From the NCBI RefSeq assembly GCF_963169125.1, contig NC_084798.1, positions 98,721,970 through 98,785,969 on the forward strand: a stretch of 64,000 nucleotides of DNA, read 5' to 3'. Made by a program: the position numbers and the translations under genes. This DNA comes from Humulus lupulus (lineage: Eukaryota; Streptophyta; Magnoliopsida; Rosales; Cannabaceae). The notes under the pieces were generated by a model. That model did no database searches and was not told the DNA's origin. It was given only the letters and a program-made list of their open reading frames with translations. This document shows, piece by piece, positions 46,166 through 59,879 of the stretch; positions within the stretch are counted from its first letter, which is position 1, and each line of letters starts with the position of its first letter.

Positions 46166-47215
46166 ATGCTTCCTTAAAGATCAGAGAGGTTGGGTGGCCA
46201 AGAAATACAGGCCAGGGAAGAGAATGATCTAGGCCAGGTCCCACCGCCAGATCTAGGGAAATGACAACAAGTGCTTGCTGATATGCAAGCCAAGTTACAG
46301 AGGCAAGAAGATGAGATTCTCTTCTTGAGACAACAATAGGTTCCAGTAGAGAACCTACAACCTGTAGTAGATGAGAGGTTTAGGAAACAACACCCTCCAG
46401 TTTTTTAGGGCAACTCAGACCCACCGAAGGATGAGCAGTGGATGACAATGATAACCAGCATCATGGATTTCAGGAGGGTGGGCGGTAATGAGAGAGTGGC
46501 CTGTGCCACTTATATGTTTCGAGAGGATGCCCGAATATGGTGGGAGGTTGTATCCCAGAAAAGGAATGTAAATACTATGGAATGGAAAGAATTTAGAACT
46601 CTGTAAATACTACAATGATGTAGTTAAAGTTGTGAAGGTCGAAGAATTCAGCAAGTTACTTCAGGGAAACATATCAGGACTGATTATGCCTTGAAGTTTG
46701 ACGGATTAGGAAAGTTTGTCGGGGATCTGGTGCCCACTGATGGGACTAGAAGGGAGAGGTTTCTCTAGGGGCTACAACCTATGATAGCCTCGGATGTTCG
46801 CATCACTACTGTGCTAAGAGTGACTACTTATGCACGGGTTGTTGAGAAGGCGCTCATAGCTGAGAGCGTAGAGAACAAGATCTGGTGCGAGAATGCAGCC
46901 AAAAAGGACCTTAGGAGGCCAAGACCTCAATTTATAGACTTTGGTAGGGGCGGAGGCCTTAGTGAGCAAAAGAGAAAGACTCCAAATACATTTTTAGCAT
47001 CAGGGCCAGATAGGAGAGCACGAGGCGTACAGATAGGCCGCCATGGTGGCAGTGATACCTAGAAAGCATTTCCAGAGTGTACTCAATGAAAGAGGCGCCA
47101 TATTAGGGAATGTCAGTCGAATTCCTGCTTCGTCTGCAGGATTGTGGGACACCTAAAGAAGGATTGCCCAAAAGCAAGGAAGGAAGAGCCCAAGAAGATG
47201 GATAGTCTGATGCTA
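46166..47215 (+). pseudogene. Gag remnant of G2-B
   Basis: ATG at 46,166 corresponds to the G2-A start; the fourth codon is already a stop. The family blocks RSERLGGQEIQAREEND, QRQEDEILFLRQQ, DEQWMTMITSIMDFRRVGGNERV and WKEFRTL are recognisable up to 46,605. A deletion follows, then the block at 46,781-47,060. The zinc knuckle is intact: CFVCRIVGHLKKDCP (about 47,129-47,175). Several stops. Confidence 0.85.
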
Positions 47216-47221
47216 GCTTAG

Positions 47222-47710
47222 GTGTTCACCTTGACTCAGGCAAAGGCCAAGGCTTGTCCCTCGATGGTTTCAGGTCAACTTTCTAGTGTTGAGACCCTTT
47301 ATATTGTTTTGATTGATTCAGGCACTACACACTCTTTTCTGGCTAGTGGGATTATTGAAGGACTGTGTAGACCATGTGACTTTTATCCTTTGGGGTTTGG
47401 TACTTTGCTGCCTCTTGGGGAGTTAGTGGTTTCAAAGAGATGGGTCAAATCATTACCAGTGGTAGTGGACGGTAGAGAGTTGTCAGTTGATTTGATAAAG
47501 TTGGTTATGCTTGACTTTGATATGGTCTTGGGTATGGATTTGTTATCCAAGTATAGGGCAACGATAGATTGCAAGAAGAAGATGGTAACCTTTGAGCTTG
47601 AGGGTGAAGACCCCTTTGTATTTGTTGGCACTGTGCATGGACCCCGTACTCCTATGATATCCGTACGTAGAGCTAGACACTTATTGCAGGGGGACTCATA
47701 TGATTCTTAG
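47222..47710 (+). pseudogene. Aspartic protease of G2-B
   Basis: Open for 162 codons. The catalytic motif LIDSGTTHSFLAS (47,311-47,349) is intact and the DFDMVLGMDLL block (47,512-47,545) is conserved. It processes Gag-Pol in the family. Bounded by in-frame stops at 47,218 and 47,708, so only a separated domain remains open, hence called a pseudogene part rather than a gene. Confidence 0.85.
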
Positions 47711-47715
47711 CTAGT

Positions 47716-49120
47716 GTGGTGGATACCACCCAGGTCGTGTCAGTGGGACCACGACAGATCGAATTATTTTGTGAATTTCTGGACGTGTTTCCAAAGGATT
47801 TGCCAGGGTTACCTCTACATAGGGAGATAGAGTTTGTGATTGAGCTAGTGTCAGGGACAAAGCTAGTGTCTAGGGCATCATACAGAATGGCTCCAGCAGA
47901 GCTAAAGGAACTAAAGGTTCAGTTACAGGAGTTACTAGACTTGGGTTTTATTAGGCCCAATTTCTCACCAAGGAGCGCACCAGTTCTCTTTGTGAAGATG
48001 AAAGATTGTTATCTGAGGATGTGTATCAATTATAGAGAAATGAACAAGTTAACTATCAAGAACAAGTATCCTCTGCCAAGGATTGATGATCTGTTTCATC
48101 AATTACAGGGTAAGACGGTATTCTCCAAGATAGATCTTCGATCTGGTTATCACTAGCGGAGTATCAGGGAGGAAGATATATCGAAGACAATATTTCGCAC
48201 CAGGTATAGGCATTATGAGTTTCTGGTGATGTCATTTGGACTGACTAATGCCCCAGCAACATTTATGGATTTGATGAACAGGGTGTTCAAAGACTACTTG
48301 GATCGGTTCATGATCATTTTTATTGACGATATACTGGTATACTCTCAGTCAGAGACAGAGCACAAGCAACATCTCAAATTAGTACTACAGAGGTTGAGAG
48401 ATCACATGGTCTATGTGAAATTCAAGAAGTGTGAGTTCTGGTTGCCACAGGTGACATTCTTCGGTCACATAGTTAGTAAAGATGGAATTATGGTGGATCC
48501 AGCAAAGATTGAGGCAGTCAAAGATTGGCCAAGGCCGAAGAATGTTATAGAGATTAAAAGTTTCTTGGGATTGGCAGGTTATTATAGAAGCTTTGTGGAG
48601 GGGTTTTCTAAGATAGCATCACCATTGACAGAGTTGACACGCAAGAATTAGAGGTTTATATGGTCAGACAGGTGTGATGATAGCTTCCAGAGACTGAAGA
48701 AGAATATGGTCACCGCTCCAGTTTTGAGTCTTCCTACAAATCACGACAAGTTTGTGGTTTATTGTGATACCTCTAGATATGGTTTATGTTGTGTCCTTAT
48801 GCAGACAAGAAAGGTGGTTGCCAATGCATAACACCAGCTGAAGGAGTATGAACAGAGGTACCTCACACATGATCTAGAACTTGCAACAGTGGTTTTTGCA
48901 CTGAAGGTGTGGAGGCACTACTTGTATGGTGAGAAGTGTGAGATATACATTGATCACAAGAGTTTGAAATACTTCTTCACCCTAAAGGACTTGAACATGA
49001 GGTAGAGGCATTGGTTAGAGCTGGTGAAGGATTATGATTATGAGATCCTTTATCACCCAGACAAAGCCAACATGATGGAAGATGCCTTAAGCCAGAGGTG
49101 CCCGGGACAGTTGTATAATG
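47716..49120 (+). pseudogene. Reverse transcriptase and RNase H of G2-B
   Basis: RT is nearly intact: [50 protein letters not shown] then TAG (48,154), [15 protein letters not shown] (48,235-48,280), and catalytic FIDDILVYS (48,319-48,345) with both aspartates present. [23 protein letters not shown] and [19 protein letters not shown] are also conserved. RNase H (FVVYCDTSRYGL..) follows after stops at 48,649 and 48,829. Of the gypsy RTs in the window this is the best preserved. Confidence 0.92.
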
Positions 49121-49176
49121 CAAGGAAGATATCCAAAGAGTTGGCAGAGGACATGACTAGAGTAGGTATTTAGCTA

Positions 49177-50640
49177 GTGGTGGGCCAGTTATCCAACATC
49201 ACCCTGCAGTCTACTATTTTAGAGAGGATCAAAGAGAAACAGTTGGGTGACCCAAACTTGGGAAATATTAGAGGGGACGTCCTAGCTGGTGTGGCTAAGG
49301 ACTATACAGTGTCAGACATGGGTTTATTGAGATACAAGGATTGGATTTGCATTCCAATGGCCACTGGGAATAAATAGGAGATTCTGGATGAATCTCATAC
49401 TACCCCTTATTCTCTACATCCAAGCACCACGAAGATGTACTAGGATCTGAAAGGTTTATATTGCTGGCATGGGATGAAGAGGGAAGAGACTAAGTATGTG
49501 GCAAAGTGTCTGACCTGTCAACAGGTCAAGGTAGAGCATTAGAGACTAGTAGGGCTACTACAACCTATGGATATCCCAGAATGGAAGTAGGAGGACATCA
49601 TGATGGATTTCGTGGTGGGGTTGTCCAAGACAGTGGGTCAGCACGATTTGGTCTGGGTCATTGTGGACTGGTATACGAAGTCAACTCACTTTCTACTAGT
49701 GAGGACAAACTACACGGTTGACTGGTATGATGATCTCTATGTGAGAGAGATAGTATGCCTTCATGGGACTTTAAGGTCTATAGTGTCGGATAGGGATCCT
49801 ATCCTTACCTCCAAGTTTTGAGGAAGTTTACAGAAGGCGATGGGCATATCTAAAGTTTAGTACAACTTATCATCCTCAAACTAACGATCAGTCTGAGAGG
49901 ACTATCTACATATTGGAGGACATGTTGAAAGCATTGTATTGGATATTAAAGGGTTCTGGAGTAGATATTTGCCTCTAATAGAGTTTTCTTATAATAACAG
50001 CTACTGGTCGACTATTGGAGTGGCACCTTATGAGATGTTATATGGTAGGAAGTGTAGATCACCCATTCACTGGGATGAGATTGGTGTGAAGAATTATTTG
50101 TGTCTTGGGGCAATTTAGAGGACCACAGAGGCTATTTAAAAGAATAGAGCTCAGATGCTCCTGTCTTAGAGTAGACAAAAGCCTTATTCAGGCACAAAGC
50201 GGAGGAACGTGGAGTTCCAAGTGGGAGAGTATGTCTTCCTTAGGGTTTCACCACTAAGAGAGGTAAAGAGATTTGGGAAGAAGGGTAAGTTAATCCCTAG
50301 TTTTGTTGACTATTTGAGGTCCTGAAGAGGCTCGTTAAGGTGGCCTATAGGTTGGCCTTACCCTCGACACTGTTTAATGTGCACAACGTATCTCATGTTT
50401 CCATGTTGAAGAAGTATGTATCAAATGAGACTCATGTGTTAAGTTATGAGGATCTAGAATTGGAGAGAGATTTATCCTTTGAGGAGTAGCTAGTTTAGAT
50501 GTTAGACAGGAAGGAGAAGGTCCTAAGGAACAAGACTATACCCTTGGTTAAGGTATTATGGAGGAACATTAAGGTCAAGGAAGCAACCTGGGAGGTAGAG
50601 TCAAATATGCAGGATCAGTATCCCGAGATGTTCATGTAAA
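49177..50640 (+). pseudogene. Integrase and chromodomain-like tail of G2-B
   Basis: HHCC block (HPSTTKMY.DLKGLYCW.. CLTCQQVKVE, 49,420-49,540). Core: MMDFVVGLSKT (49,600), WYTKSTHF, IVSDRDPILTSKF (49,780-49,820), QSERTI-like (49,890). After frame shifts come YGRKCRSPIHWDE (50,040-50,080), GKLIPS.V (50,285) and a tail with LVKVLWRNIKVKEATWEVESNMQDQYPEMF (50,545-50,635), the group II chromodomain type. At least eight stops or shifts. Confidence 0.88.
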
Positions 50641-50676
50641 ATTTTGAGGATGAAATTCATGTAAGGAGGGGATAGT

Positions 50677-53009
50677 TGTAACGTCCCAATTACCTAATAA
50701 GGCTTAGGGCCTCGATTAGGGGGGCCAGGATGGCAAATTATGGAAAATTATTTACATATATGTGATTTAATTATGAAATATGTGCTTAAGTGATATATGT
50801 GTGAGACCACATTACTATGTGGATATATTTGGGTTACACGACACAAGGCGATCCTAGGGAGTAAGTTCGTGGGAAAGTCACAACGAGGCCAAATACTCGA
50901 CTCGAGGTGAGTCAAGGGGTATTTTGGGTATTTAGTTCATGACCGGGTTATCGGGTAATGGGAATAAATATTTGAAGATATATTCAGAGTTAGTGAGATT
51001 AGGAGGGAATTGAAGGGATTTTGACAATTTTACCCTCGGGGACATTTTTGGGTACCCCGAGCCCCGGGATTCACTTAGAGTTACTTGAACTCTAAGTAAC
51101 CTCACAAAACAAAAAACACTCAATAGCCTTCAAACTCTCATAAGCTCTTTCTCTCTCTCTCTCCCAACTGTTCCCTCACTCTCTCTCTATTTTTGTGTGG
51201 ATTTCTTGAAGAAAACTAAGGGAATTCAAAGAAATTGAAGGCTTGAATCTAGGGTTGGATTGCTTGTAGCTAGGAGATCATTAAACACTGATAAGGTAAG
51301 CATCAACCCCTGTGTTTGACTAAGTTCTGTTTTGGTTTTTCTAGTTTTCTTGAGCTTTGAGGCTCAAGTGGTTGATTGTGAGTTTTTGGTCAAGTTTTAG
51401 GTTGGGTCTTGTTGCTGGTAATATGTTGATGTTGTTCTGGGGGTTGAATTATGGTTTTGGGAATTGTTTGGGATGATTTTGGGTAAGATTTGGCTTGAGG
51501 AAAAAACTGGAAATCTGGGTTCGTAGGGTCGTGCCACGCCCATGTTCTTGGGGCACCGTGACCCGTGTGCACCCAGGGCTCAGGGAATTCGGTCTCGCAG
51601 AGGTGCGGCACGACCCAGCAGGTCTGAGTTATGAGGCGTGTCCCAGGAAATATAGGGGCTGGGAGCCTTTGAATTGAGGCGCGCCACGACCCATTAGGGG
51701 GTGCCATGACACACATAAGAAGGAATGGTCAGAATGGTTTTTTAGTGAGATGAACCCAAACCTAAGGGCTCAAGATCAATTCTACTACCCGGTATAGTAG
51801 AATTCGACGTCTCAGAGCCTAGGACTTGGTCTGAAAGCCTTTTTTTTGCTCGTCATTAATGAGATTTTATATTATGGTTGTGACTAGGTTATTGCTAGGG
51901 GCTCGAAATCAGGATCGTGCTCGAGGGTCTTTCTTATTATACGTTGCACTTTGACCTGAGGTAAGAAAACTGCACCTAGTACGTGTTAAATGTGATTATA
52001 TACGTGATTAGGGCTTAGCCCCGTTACGGAACATAGTTATCACTATGTTTGTATTTATATGGCTGAGATATATGAGTAATATGCATGCATACTTGTTATA
52101 TCTGAAGTATGCTTATTTGTATCGGGTCATTTGTATCTGGTTATTTGTTTACCAAGTTATCTGTTTATCTGGTTGTGTGAATATCTGAATAAAGCATTGA
52201 GTTATTAGTCAAGGGCAAGAATAGCGCGTTGTGCGCTGGTCGAGAGGCTTAGGCCTAATCAGGGACACACTATTATGTTGGTTGACCCTATGGTCGTTTG
52301 GAAAAGAACAAAGCGCTTAGCTAGCTCTATGGCTATTTACTCAGAGCTAGGGCACTTGGCCCCAGATGGCTCTATGGTCACATAACTAGGCCATAGGGTC
52401 CCATATTGACTCTATTGTAATCTATTGAGGGAAAAGGGCCCTAGGTTGACTCTATGGTCATCTATTCAGGGCAATGGGCCCCAGAATGATCCTATAATCG
52501 TTTATTTGTAATTGTATGCATGCATGAGTAGGTTATTACTGTTGGGCATGCTAAATATACCTCTGAATCAGTATTTATTTTTAATGCATTTGTTTAAGTT
52601 TTCTTGTTGAGCCTTGGCTCACAGGTTCTATGTGGTGCAGGTAAGGGGAAAGGGAAACTGGACCAGCCATGAGTTGGAGAGCTTCGGTGGTGGCGTGTAC
52701 ATATGTGGCTGCTCAACCACCACGATTGGAGTTATCTTGGAGGAACTAGGGTTGTACCCCTTACTTTGCCGCTTAGGTCGGCTAATTGTAAATTTTGAAC
52801 TGTAATAGACCTTTTAAACATTATGTTGAGATCCCATGTATAAACAAGAATATTTTAATGAAAATTCAACGTTCTCTTTGACCACAAATTTTAACCCTAA
52901 CTCTTATCACTAACCTTAGTTACACATTTATAACCAAGAGACTTGATAAGCAAGTCTGGAACTATTTAAAGTACATAGTGTAACGGTCCTGGATTAGGAA
53001 GACGTTACA
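50677..53009 (+). repeat. 3' LTR of G2-B
   Basis: tgtaacgtcccaattacc ... gacgttaca, 2,333 bp, after purine tract 'gtaaggaggggatagt'. GC-rich palindrome-like block at 51,525-51,720; 'gactctatggtca' tandem units at 52,340-52,480. ORF-like runs here are not coding. Confidence 0.92.
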
Positions 53010-53815
53010 CAAGTGGTCTTACACAATGTAGATGTAAAATCTTAAATGGTTTCACATGGTGAAGATGTATTTGATTTTTTTGTTGTAGGCATTTAAAATT
53101 TGTGTTTTTGGGTTCAAAGTGATACATTGAGGTATCTAAAGATGACCAAAATTTTTGGGAGCAGTTGGAGTTGTTTAAGGTCACTTTTGAGAAGTTGGAC
53201 CTACCCATGTGGAGTTGTGTCGCCTCCTTGGAGGCGATGCATTGCCTAAAACCTTAGGGTTTGGCAAATCGCAGTAGGTGATGCATCGCCTATAGTCAAG
53301 CAATGCATGGCCTGATGTGTCCGTACAGACACGTGTTTTAATCTCCAAATGTTATGTTCCAAAAGCTCTAATCCTATTGGTTGAGCTTAATGATGGTGCC
53401 TACATTATAAAAGGGATCTCTTAATGATTTGATAGACTTGGTCACTCTTTCAAATATCTCTCTAACCTCTCTCTCTCTAGCTCCCAAGATCATTTTTTTT
53501 CTCCAATAAATTCATAAAGAAAGTGTTTGTCTTTGTGAATTTCAAGGCTTGTTCAATCCCAATTCTCTTTCCTACTAGAGAAAGCCTCAAGCATCCATTA
53601 AGGGCTAGGAAATAGAGAATTTTGACAATGATACATCTCATGTATAAGCCTTGTGTTTGATTCACTCCATCAAAATGATTCAATTGGTGTTCTAGCCAAA
53701 AGGTTTGAAGCTTGCAAGAAGAACAAATAGTTTTGTTCTACAACTAGAGTTTGCATATCTATATCTCAATCTTTTCTTGGACTCTGTCAAGTGTTATTGT
53801 CTATATATTCTTATT
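53010..53815. repeat. LTR-like fragment with palindromic CG motifs, fourth family
   Basis: Contains cgcctccttggaggcg (53,221-53,236), ggcgatgcattgcc (53,233-53,246) and ggtgatgcatcgcc (53,277-53,290), followed by TATA box tataaaaggg (53,406-53,415) and a CT-rich leader-like region. This order resembles the G1 LTR, but the sequence is different and no LTR ends or partner copy are in the window. Confidence 0.4.
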
Positions 53816-55176
53816 ATTATGGTGGTGTAATCGAGGGCTGGGCATGGGTTGGGTTAGTCAGGTTGAGGGTGTTTGAATAAGCCAATTCAATTACATTAGC
53901 CTAGAGAATTCTAACTTATTTAAAACATGTTTCATATATAACCCAACTCTACTAACTACATTGAGGGTTGGGTTATCAAGTTTTATGAAAATCAATAATT
54001 CAATAAATAAAAAAAAAAAGATTATCAAATTAAAACCTAAAATGAAGAAAATCAAGTCTTAATAGTTTCTACTACCAGTTAAGATAACACTTAATCGAAA
54101 TATTACAGTTATCCAAATTCCAAACACAATAAAATCCTTGAATCCATCAATCAACAATGCCAATGGGTCTTCGTGTTGTCCTTTGTTACTGCATTCTCCT
54201 TAAGTTTATTGTCTACAATTCAAAAACCAAACTTACATAACTTATTAAAAGTAAAATGTATTTAAGAAAGAATAATATCAACAATTCATAGCAAATAAAA
54301 TCTAATTTCACCAACAGTTGCAAAATATGCACACAATATTCACATATTTCAGCGATAATTTATCTCAGCAAATATTATAACATTTAACCACTTAATAAAT
54401 AATAGATAGTTGCAAAATACCCACAAAATAATCACTAATTTCAATATTAGTTTATTATACAATTTACAATTTATTATACAAAATATGATCTAAATTCACC
54501 AAGCAATATATTCAAGCAAAGCAACATATTCATTAATCATCATCAAGTAATATTAATCAAAATAAAATAATCACAGAAAAAATAACTAAAAGGCTACTAC
54601 TTTTACTTGTTGTATTGACACATTTGCTTATTCCTTTGAGTCCTTGATACTTTGACAACTATATTTTTCTTTTTGCTTTAACAGTACCAATCCTAGGGTG
54701 AAGAAAACATAGCATAAATTAGCAATAATATAAAACAAAAATTAACAATAATACAAAAATAAAATCAAATGACGATAAACTAGTTGGTGATAGTTTGGTA
54801 CTACCATGAGAATGAGTCCAATGAAGACAACCCAACCTGCCAAAAATATAAAAAATCATCACAATGGTATTGGTATGAAATAAACAGTTAAACACAATCA
54901 TAAAGGAGAGTAAGATCTCTAGAAAGATGGTACCGCTAAAGAGAAAATTGTCACAAATCTATCATTTATAAGGGAAATATTATAAAAACTTAGAAGTATA
55001 TGAGCCGCAAGCAAGATTAGAGCGTAATAATTTTATATTTAAAGGTCATATTATTGGATTAAAACTTACTTGCACGCTTTTAACTTGCATCTGCTGGATA
55101 AGTTCTGTAAATACCCCTGAATTACAAAGCAAAATCATTAGAGAAAGGCACTTCTTCTCACATTTGGACAGCCTAC
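53816..55176. other. AT-rich, no gene seen
   Basis: Only short spurious ORFs. 'gggctgggcatgggttgggttag' at 53,835 resembles a hAT-type terminus, but no matching inverted end was found. Ends at the C2 LTR (preceding bases cctac). Confidence 0.5.
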
Positions 55177-57136
55177 TGTTGGTATTAAAAGTTTAAGTCA
55201 GAGATACACAGCTAAAATAGAGTTTTATTTCTTTAATTTATTAATACCAACTAGAATCATACATATATAGATATATTAAATTACGTACAAATAGATTAGA
55301 GATTACTTCTTGAAGCCTATCAAGTATCCACGAATTTTTTTTGTATAAATCAGCGATCTTCCAATCCAATTCTAAAGCTCACACCTTGATCTTCTAGACC
55401 AAACCTCAAACACACAAGAACGTGTGTGGGCACGTAGGATTCAAAATATTGATTTAGGATGCTCTAGATGTACTCAACACATGAGATCTAAAAATGTTAG
55501 ATAGAGAAAAGATGTATTGAATATTTTTTCAGGTTTAAAAAACAATCGCTTTATTTTTCAGAGAGAGTTTGACAGTCCATGAAAACCATTTTTTTTCTTC
55601 AAAATCTTACTTCTTTCAATGTTTATAAAGATAACTAATTAATTCAATTAATCATTATTTTATTTAAAATAAAACAGATGAGTTATAGCCTTATTTGATT
55701 ATTTAATTTAAATCATGTTTAAAAATAATAATTAAATAAACAAATTATTTGAAATTAAATAAACAGTGAGTGGCGTGAGCCACATTAGGATTTTCCTAAT
55801 TTCTCATTTTTTTTTATTAAATTAGTATTTAAGACAATATATTTATCCCTAAATAAATATCAATTAATTCAAAATTAATTTTATCTTAAAATATTAGTTT
55901 TAAATAAATAAATATCTTATTATAAATAAGATAATTATTAATCTCTCTTTATATTAATCCAAACATGACTAGTATTTATTTTAACATATAGTTTTTCAAT
56001 GGTTCAATAATTAATTAATTTATAATTAATCAATTTCCTATAATTATCACATAATTATTTCCTTGCTCTGGAAAATTAAGTCATTTACAATTAAGTCATC
56101 GCTACAAATCTTTCTTTTGACATCCTCACCTTTGACATTGTAGGACAGAGGTGATCTGGGGACCATGGACCTATAATACGAAGCTCTAATAAACCAGATT
56201 ATTAATTAAACTATTTAATCTAATATTCTTATTTATTAATTTCATAATTACTGTACTATAAATATGAAATTGCACTCTAAGTATTTATAGAATTATATTT
56301 ATAGTGTTTTCTCTTGTAGTCCATTGATATAATCAATAAATGTAGTTCTCTCCTTCATTTATTGGTTCGTTAAGTATAGTTGGTCAAGATTACTATTTTA
56401 GCCTTCTATTTACCTCTTAATCCTTAAGTACGATTAATTCACTAGCGAATAATTAATCTATAATCACATTATAGATTTGAGCTCAATAACTATTCAGTTC
56501 CATAATTAACCCTTAAGGGAACCAATATTCCATCTATTACGAAAGTATGTATTCCATCATTGTAAATCATATTCCCAGCCACTCATGATATTGAATCTTT
56601 AAAACAAAAGTCATTAGTCTCATTATACTAAGAAACCTTAACGAGTGAATCAAAAGATCCAATAAACACAAACAAGAGTTCATGAATACTGAAGATTTAG
56701 ACTAATCTGCAAATGATCATTTATTATGATAAGAATTAAATATTTATGTCAAACGACAAGTTTATGAAGATAATTAATTCTCATCGGTCCTGTCATATAT
56801 AATCTCTATTATATACAACACCTTTACTAAGATGTCTATCCACATTAGTAATTTGAATCTAGATCACTCACATCTCGTATGCCTAGTAAATCGTACTAGT
56901 AACCATTCATTAAAGATTCGTTCAATTAAATGTTACTGACTATTTTATTCATTATATATGTTCTTATTTCTCTCGTACGAATACAAGATCATATTCTCAT
57001 GAATGAATAGGAAATTTTCTTGATATTATTATATAATTAATTCAAACATTAATTATAAAAATTAAATATAATTTTTTTTTCTTTTACTTAAATCAATTAA
57101 ATATGTTTACATGCTTTTAGGGCATTAATTCTAACA
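55177..57136 (-). repeat. 3' LTR of minus-strand copia C2
   Basis: In element orientation tgttagaattaatgccc ... ttaataccaaca, 1,960 bp. The internal side carries the purine tract 'acaagtgggagat' (57,137-57,149), fixing it as the 3' LTR. The first bases share 'atgccctaa' with C1, suggesting related lineages. Confidence 0.9.
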
Positions 57137-57151
57137 ATCTCCCACTTGTCC

Positions 57152-58770
57152 TCAAAGAAAGTGAGGCATTTCCCTTAATCCCATGTTGCATACATGAGCC
57201 ATAAACGACTTTGCAAGGAATGTCATGGTAAACAGGTCTGTCAGGTTCTGTTCTGACACTATCTTCATAACAGTCACATCACCTCTGTGCGTAATCTCTC
57301 TAACGAGATGATATTTCCTTTCTATATGTTTTCCTTTCTTGTGGCTTCTAGGTTCCTTGGAATTAGCTACTGCTCTACTATTGTCACAATACAGGCTTAG
57401 TGGCTTATCCATATGTGGAACTACTTCCAGATCAGTGTATAAGTTCCTCAACTAAATCATTTTTTTAGCTATTTCACAAGCTGATATATACTCGGCTTCC
57501 ATGGTTGAATCTGAAATATTGGATTGTTTAATACTTCTCTAGACTACAGCTCCTCTACTAAGAGTGAATACTGACCCAGATGTCGACTTACTGCTATCTT
57601 TGTCTGATTGGAAATAAGAATCAGTGTATTGAGCAGGGTTTAACTCACCTCATGAATATACAAGCATATAATCTCTCGTTCTCCTAAGATACTTGAGAGT
57701 GTGATTTACTCACAATCCTTACTGCATAACATATGTCAGGCCTGGTACACAACATAGCATACATAAAGACTCACAACTATTGAAGCATAGGGATACTTTC
57801 TCATGTCCTCTTCCTCCTGAAGTATCTTTGGACATTACTCTTTAGAAAGAGTAATTTCATGTCTGGTCGGTAACTAACCTTTCTTGGAATTCTCCATAGA
57901 GAACCTTTCAAGCGCCTTATTAATATAATTAGCTTGAGAAAGTGCCAAGAGCTTGTTCTTCCTATCCCTTAGGATTTGGATTCCCAGAACAAAGCTCACC
58001 TCGCCCAATCATTCATTTGGAACTTTTCGGCTAACCACTTCTCTCTATTTGACAGTGTCTCTACATTGTCGCCAATGAGGAGAATGTCATCCACATAATA
58101 AACAAAGAAAAGCACCACCTTTGTTTGATATATTTATATACACATTCTTCATCAAAATTCTGTTCGAAATCATATGTTTTAATTGTTTCATCAAAGGTGA
58201 TATTCAAAGATCTAGATGCTTGCTTTAATTCCATTAAAGGATTTCAGCAACTTACACACCTTTTTATCTTCCCCATTCTTGATGAACCCTTCTAGTTGTA
58301 CCATATATATACTTTCATCAAGATAGCCATTAAGGAAGGTTGCCTTAACATCCATCTGCCATATCTCATAATCATATGTGCTAGCTATGGATAAGAGAAT
58401 GCGAATGGATTTCAGCATGGCCACATGAGAAAATGTTTCTTAATAATCAACATATTCTCTTTGAGTGTAACCTTTGGCTACTAGCCTTGCTTTGAAAGTC
58501 TACACTTTCCCATCTAAACCTCTTTTCTTCTTGTATATCCATTTACACCTAATGGGCTTGACATCTCTAGGTGGGTCTACAAGTTCCCAGACAGAATTGG
58601 AATACATGGATTCCAATTCTTGGTTCATGGCTTCTTACCATTTCTCATTTTCAAGATCATCCATAGCCTCTTTAAATGTTAATGGATCGTCCTTGTCTGT
58701 ATCATAAACAAGGACATGTGCCTCATGTTCATAGCAAACAAGTTGTCTCATAATCTTTCCACTACGGCGT
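57152..58770 (-). pseudogene. Reverse transcriptase and RNase H of C2
   Basis: RT: LTFKEAMDDLENEKW (58,680-58,640), CKWIYKKKRGLDGK (~58,545-58,505), ARLVAKGYTQRE, QMDVKATFLNGYLDESIYM (58,365-58,305). The catalytic box FVYYVDDILLIGDN (58,115-58,075) has both aspartates. RNase H: STMEAEYIS-like block (57,510-57,480), CDNSRAVANSKEPRSHKKGKHIERKYH (57,390-57,310), and a C-terminal block to 57,152. Several stops (for example 57,452, 58,440). It retains more intact motifs than C1. Confidence 0.9.
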
Positions 58771-59760
58771 TGCACTAGGGTTTCCATTTTCAGAATCGTG
58801 CTTTCCTCAATTTGTTGTTTATCATTTAATGATGATGATGACGATGATGATGAAGGTGATGGAATCTTATTAGGTGTGAGTTCCTCCTATACTACCTTGC
58901 TTCAAGGTTTATAGTTATTCATATAGCCGTGTTCAAGGAAGGTCACATTTGTTGAAACAAATACCTTTTGGTCCTTGCGACTATAGAAGTAACCGCCTCT
59001 TGTTTCTGGATCATAGCCCACAAAAATATACACTTCAGACCTCGAATCAAGTTTCCCTGATTTAGGTCTAAGAACATGAGAAGGATAGCCCTAAATGCGG
59101 ATATGGTGCAAACTAGGTTTGTTTCCATTCAACAATTCTGGTGGCGTTTTGCTTATGGTCTTAGATGGGACCACATACAAAATGAAAGTCTTTGTTTAAA
59201 GTGCATATCCCCAGAATGAGAGAGGAAGTAAAGAACAGATTAACATAGACTTGACCATGTCCAATAAGGTCATGTTTCTTCTTTCCGAAACACCATTTTG
59301 TTGTGGCGTTCCAGGTGCTATGAGTTGGGATAGAATACCATGCTCCAGCATGAAATCTTTCAATTCTAAATCCAAATATTCAACACCTCGATCTGATCAA
59401 AGTGTCTTAAGAGTTTTACCTAAGTTCTTCCCAGCTTCAGCTTTGAATTCTTGAAACTTACCAAAGGTTTCATATTTCCTAAGAATTAAGTATGACCCTA
59501 TCTTGAGTAATCGTCAATGAAAGTGGTGAGTACTCATACCCACCTTTTGCTTGTACATTGATTGGATCACTAACATCACTGTGTATAAGCTCCAAAGATT
59601 CTTTACCTTTATTGCCTTCCGCTGAGAAAGGACGTTTGGTCATTTTTCCTTCTAGACAAGATTCACAAATGGGAAGAGTTCCAACTCTTACTTCTCTCAA
59701 AGGCTCATCTTTTGTTAACCGGTTTATCCTGTCTAGTCCTATGAGTCATCCTCATTTGAA
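58771..59760 (-). pseudogene. Integrase of C2
   Basis: Zinc region CESCLEGKMTKRPFSAEGN (~59,665-59,605), HSDVSDPINVQ, a gap where FIDDYSRY is degraded (~59,510), YLDLELKDFMLEHGILSQL (~59,380-59,325), APGTPQQNGVSERRN (59,320-59,275), FWGYAL, and the tail block 'FVGYDPETRGGYFYSRKDQKVFVSTN' (59,030-58,950). An unusual serine run encoded by (atc)n lies at about 58,830-58,855. Stops and frameshifts disable it. Confidence 0.88.
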
Positions 59761-59879
59761 ACGTTTTGTCTTTTGTTTCCTTGCAGTTTTTCTACTTTAC
59801 ATAATTCTCAGCTATTTAGTGTTCGTTCATTAGGTTTGAGCATATACAATCCGTTTGTATGTTCTGCTTTACAAATTTT

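Larger units (their letters stand above)
43979..53009 (+). mobile_element. Ty3/gypsy chromovirus G2-B
   Basis: Truncated 5' LTR (43,979-45,479), primer site, leader array, gag, protease, RT, RNase H, integrase, chromodomain-like tail, complete 3' LTR (50,677-53,009). Same family as G2-A (shared leader repeats, gag, LTR) but retaining full pol. Because the left LTR is truncated no target duplication can be seen. Confidence 0.92.

Noticed and set aside
53834..54900. Possible hAT element starting gggctgggcatgggttggg
   Set aside because: No inverted right terminus or 8-bp duplication found.
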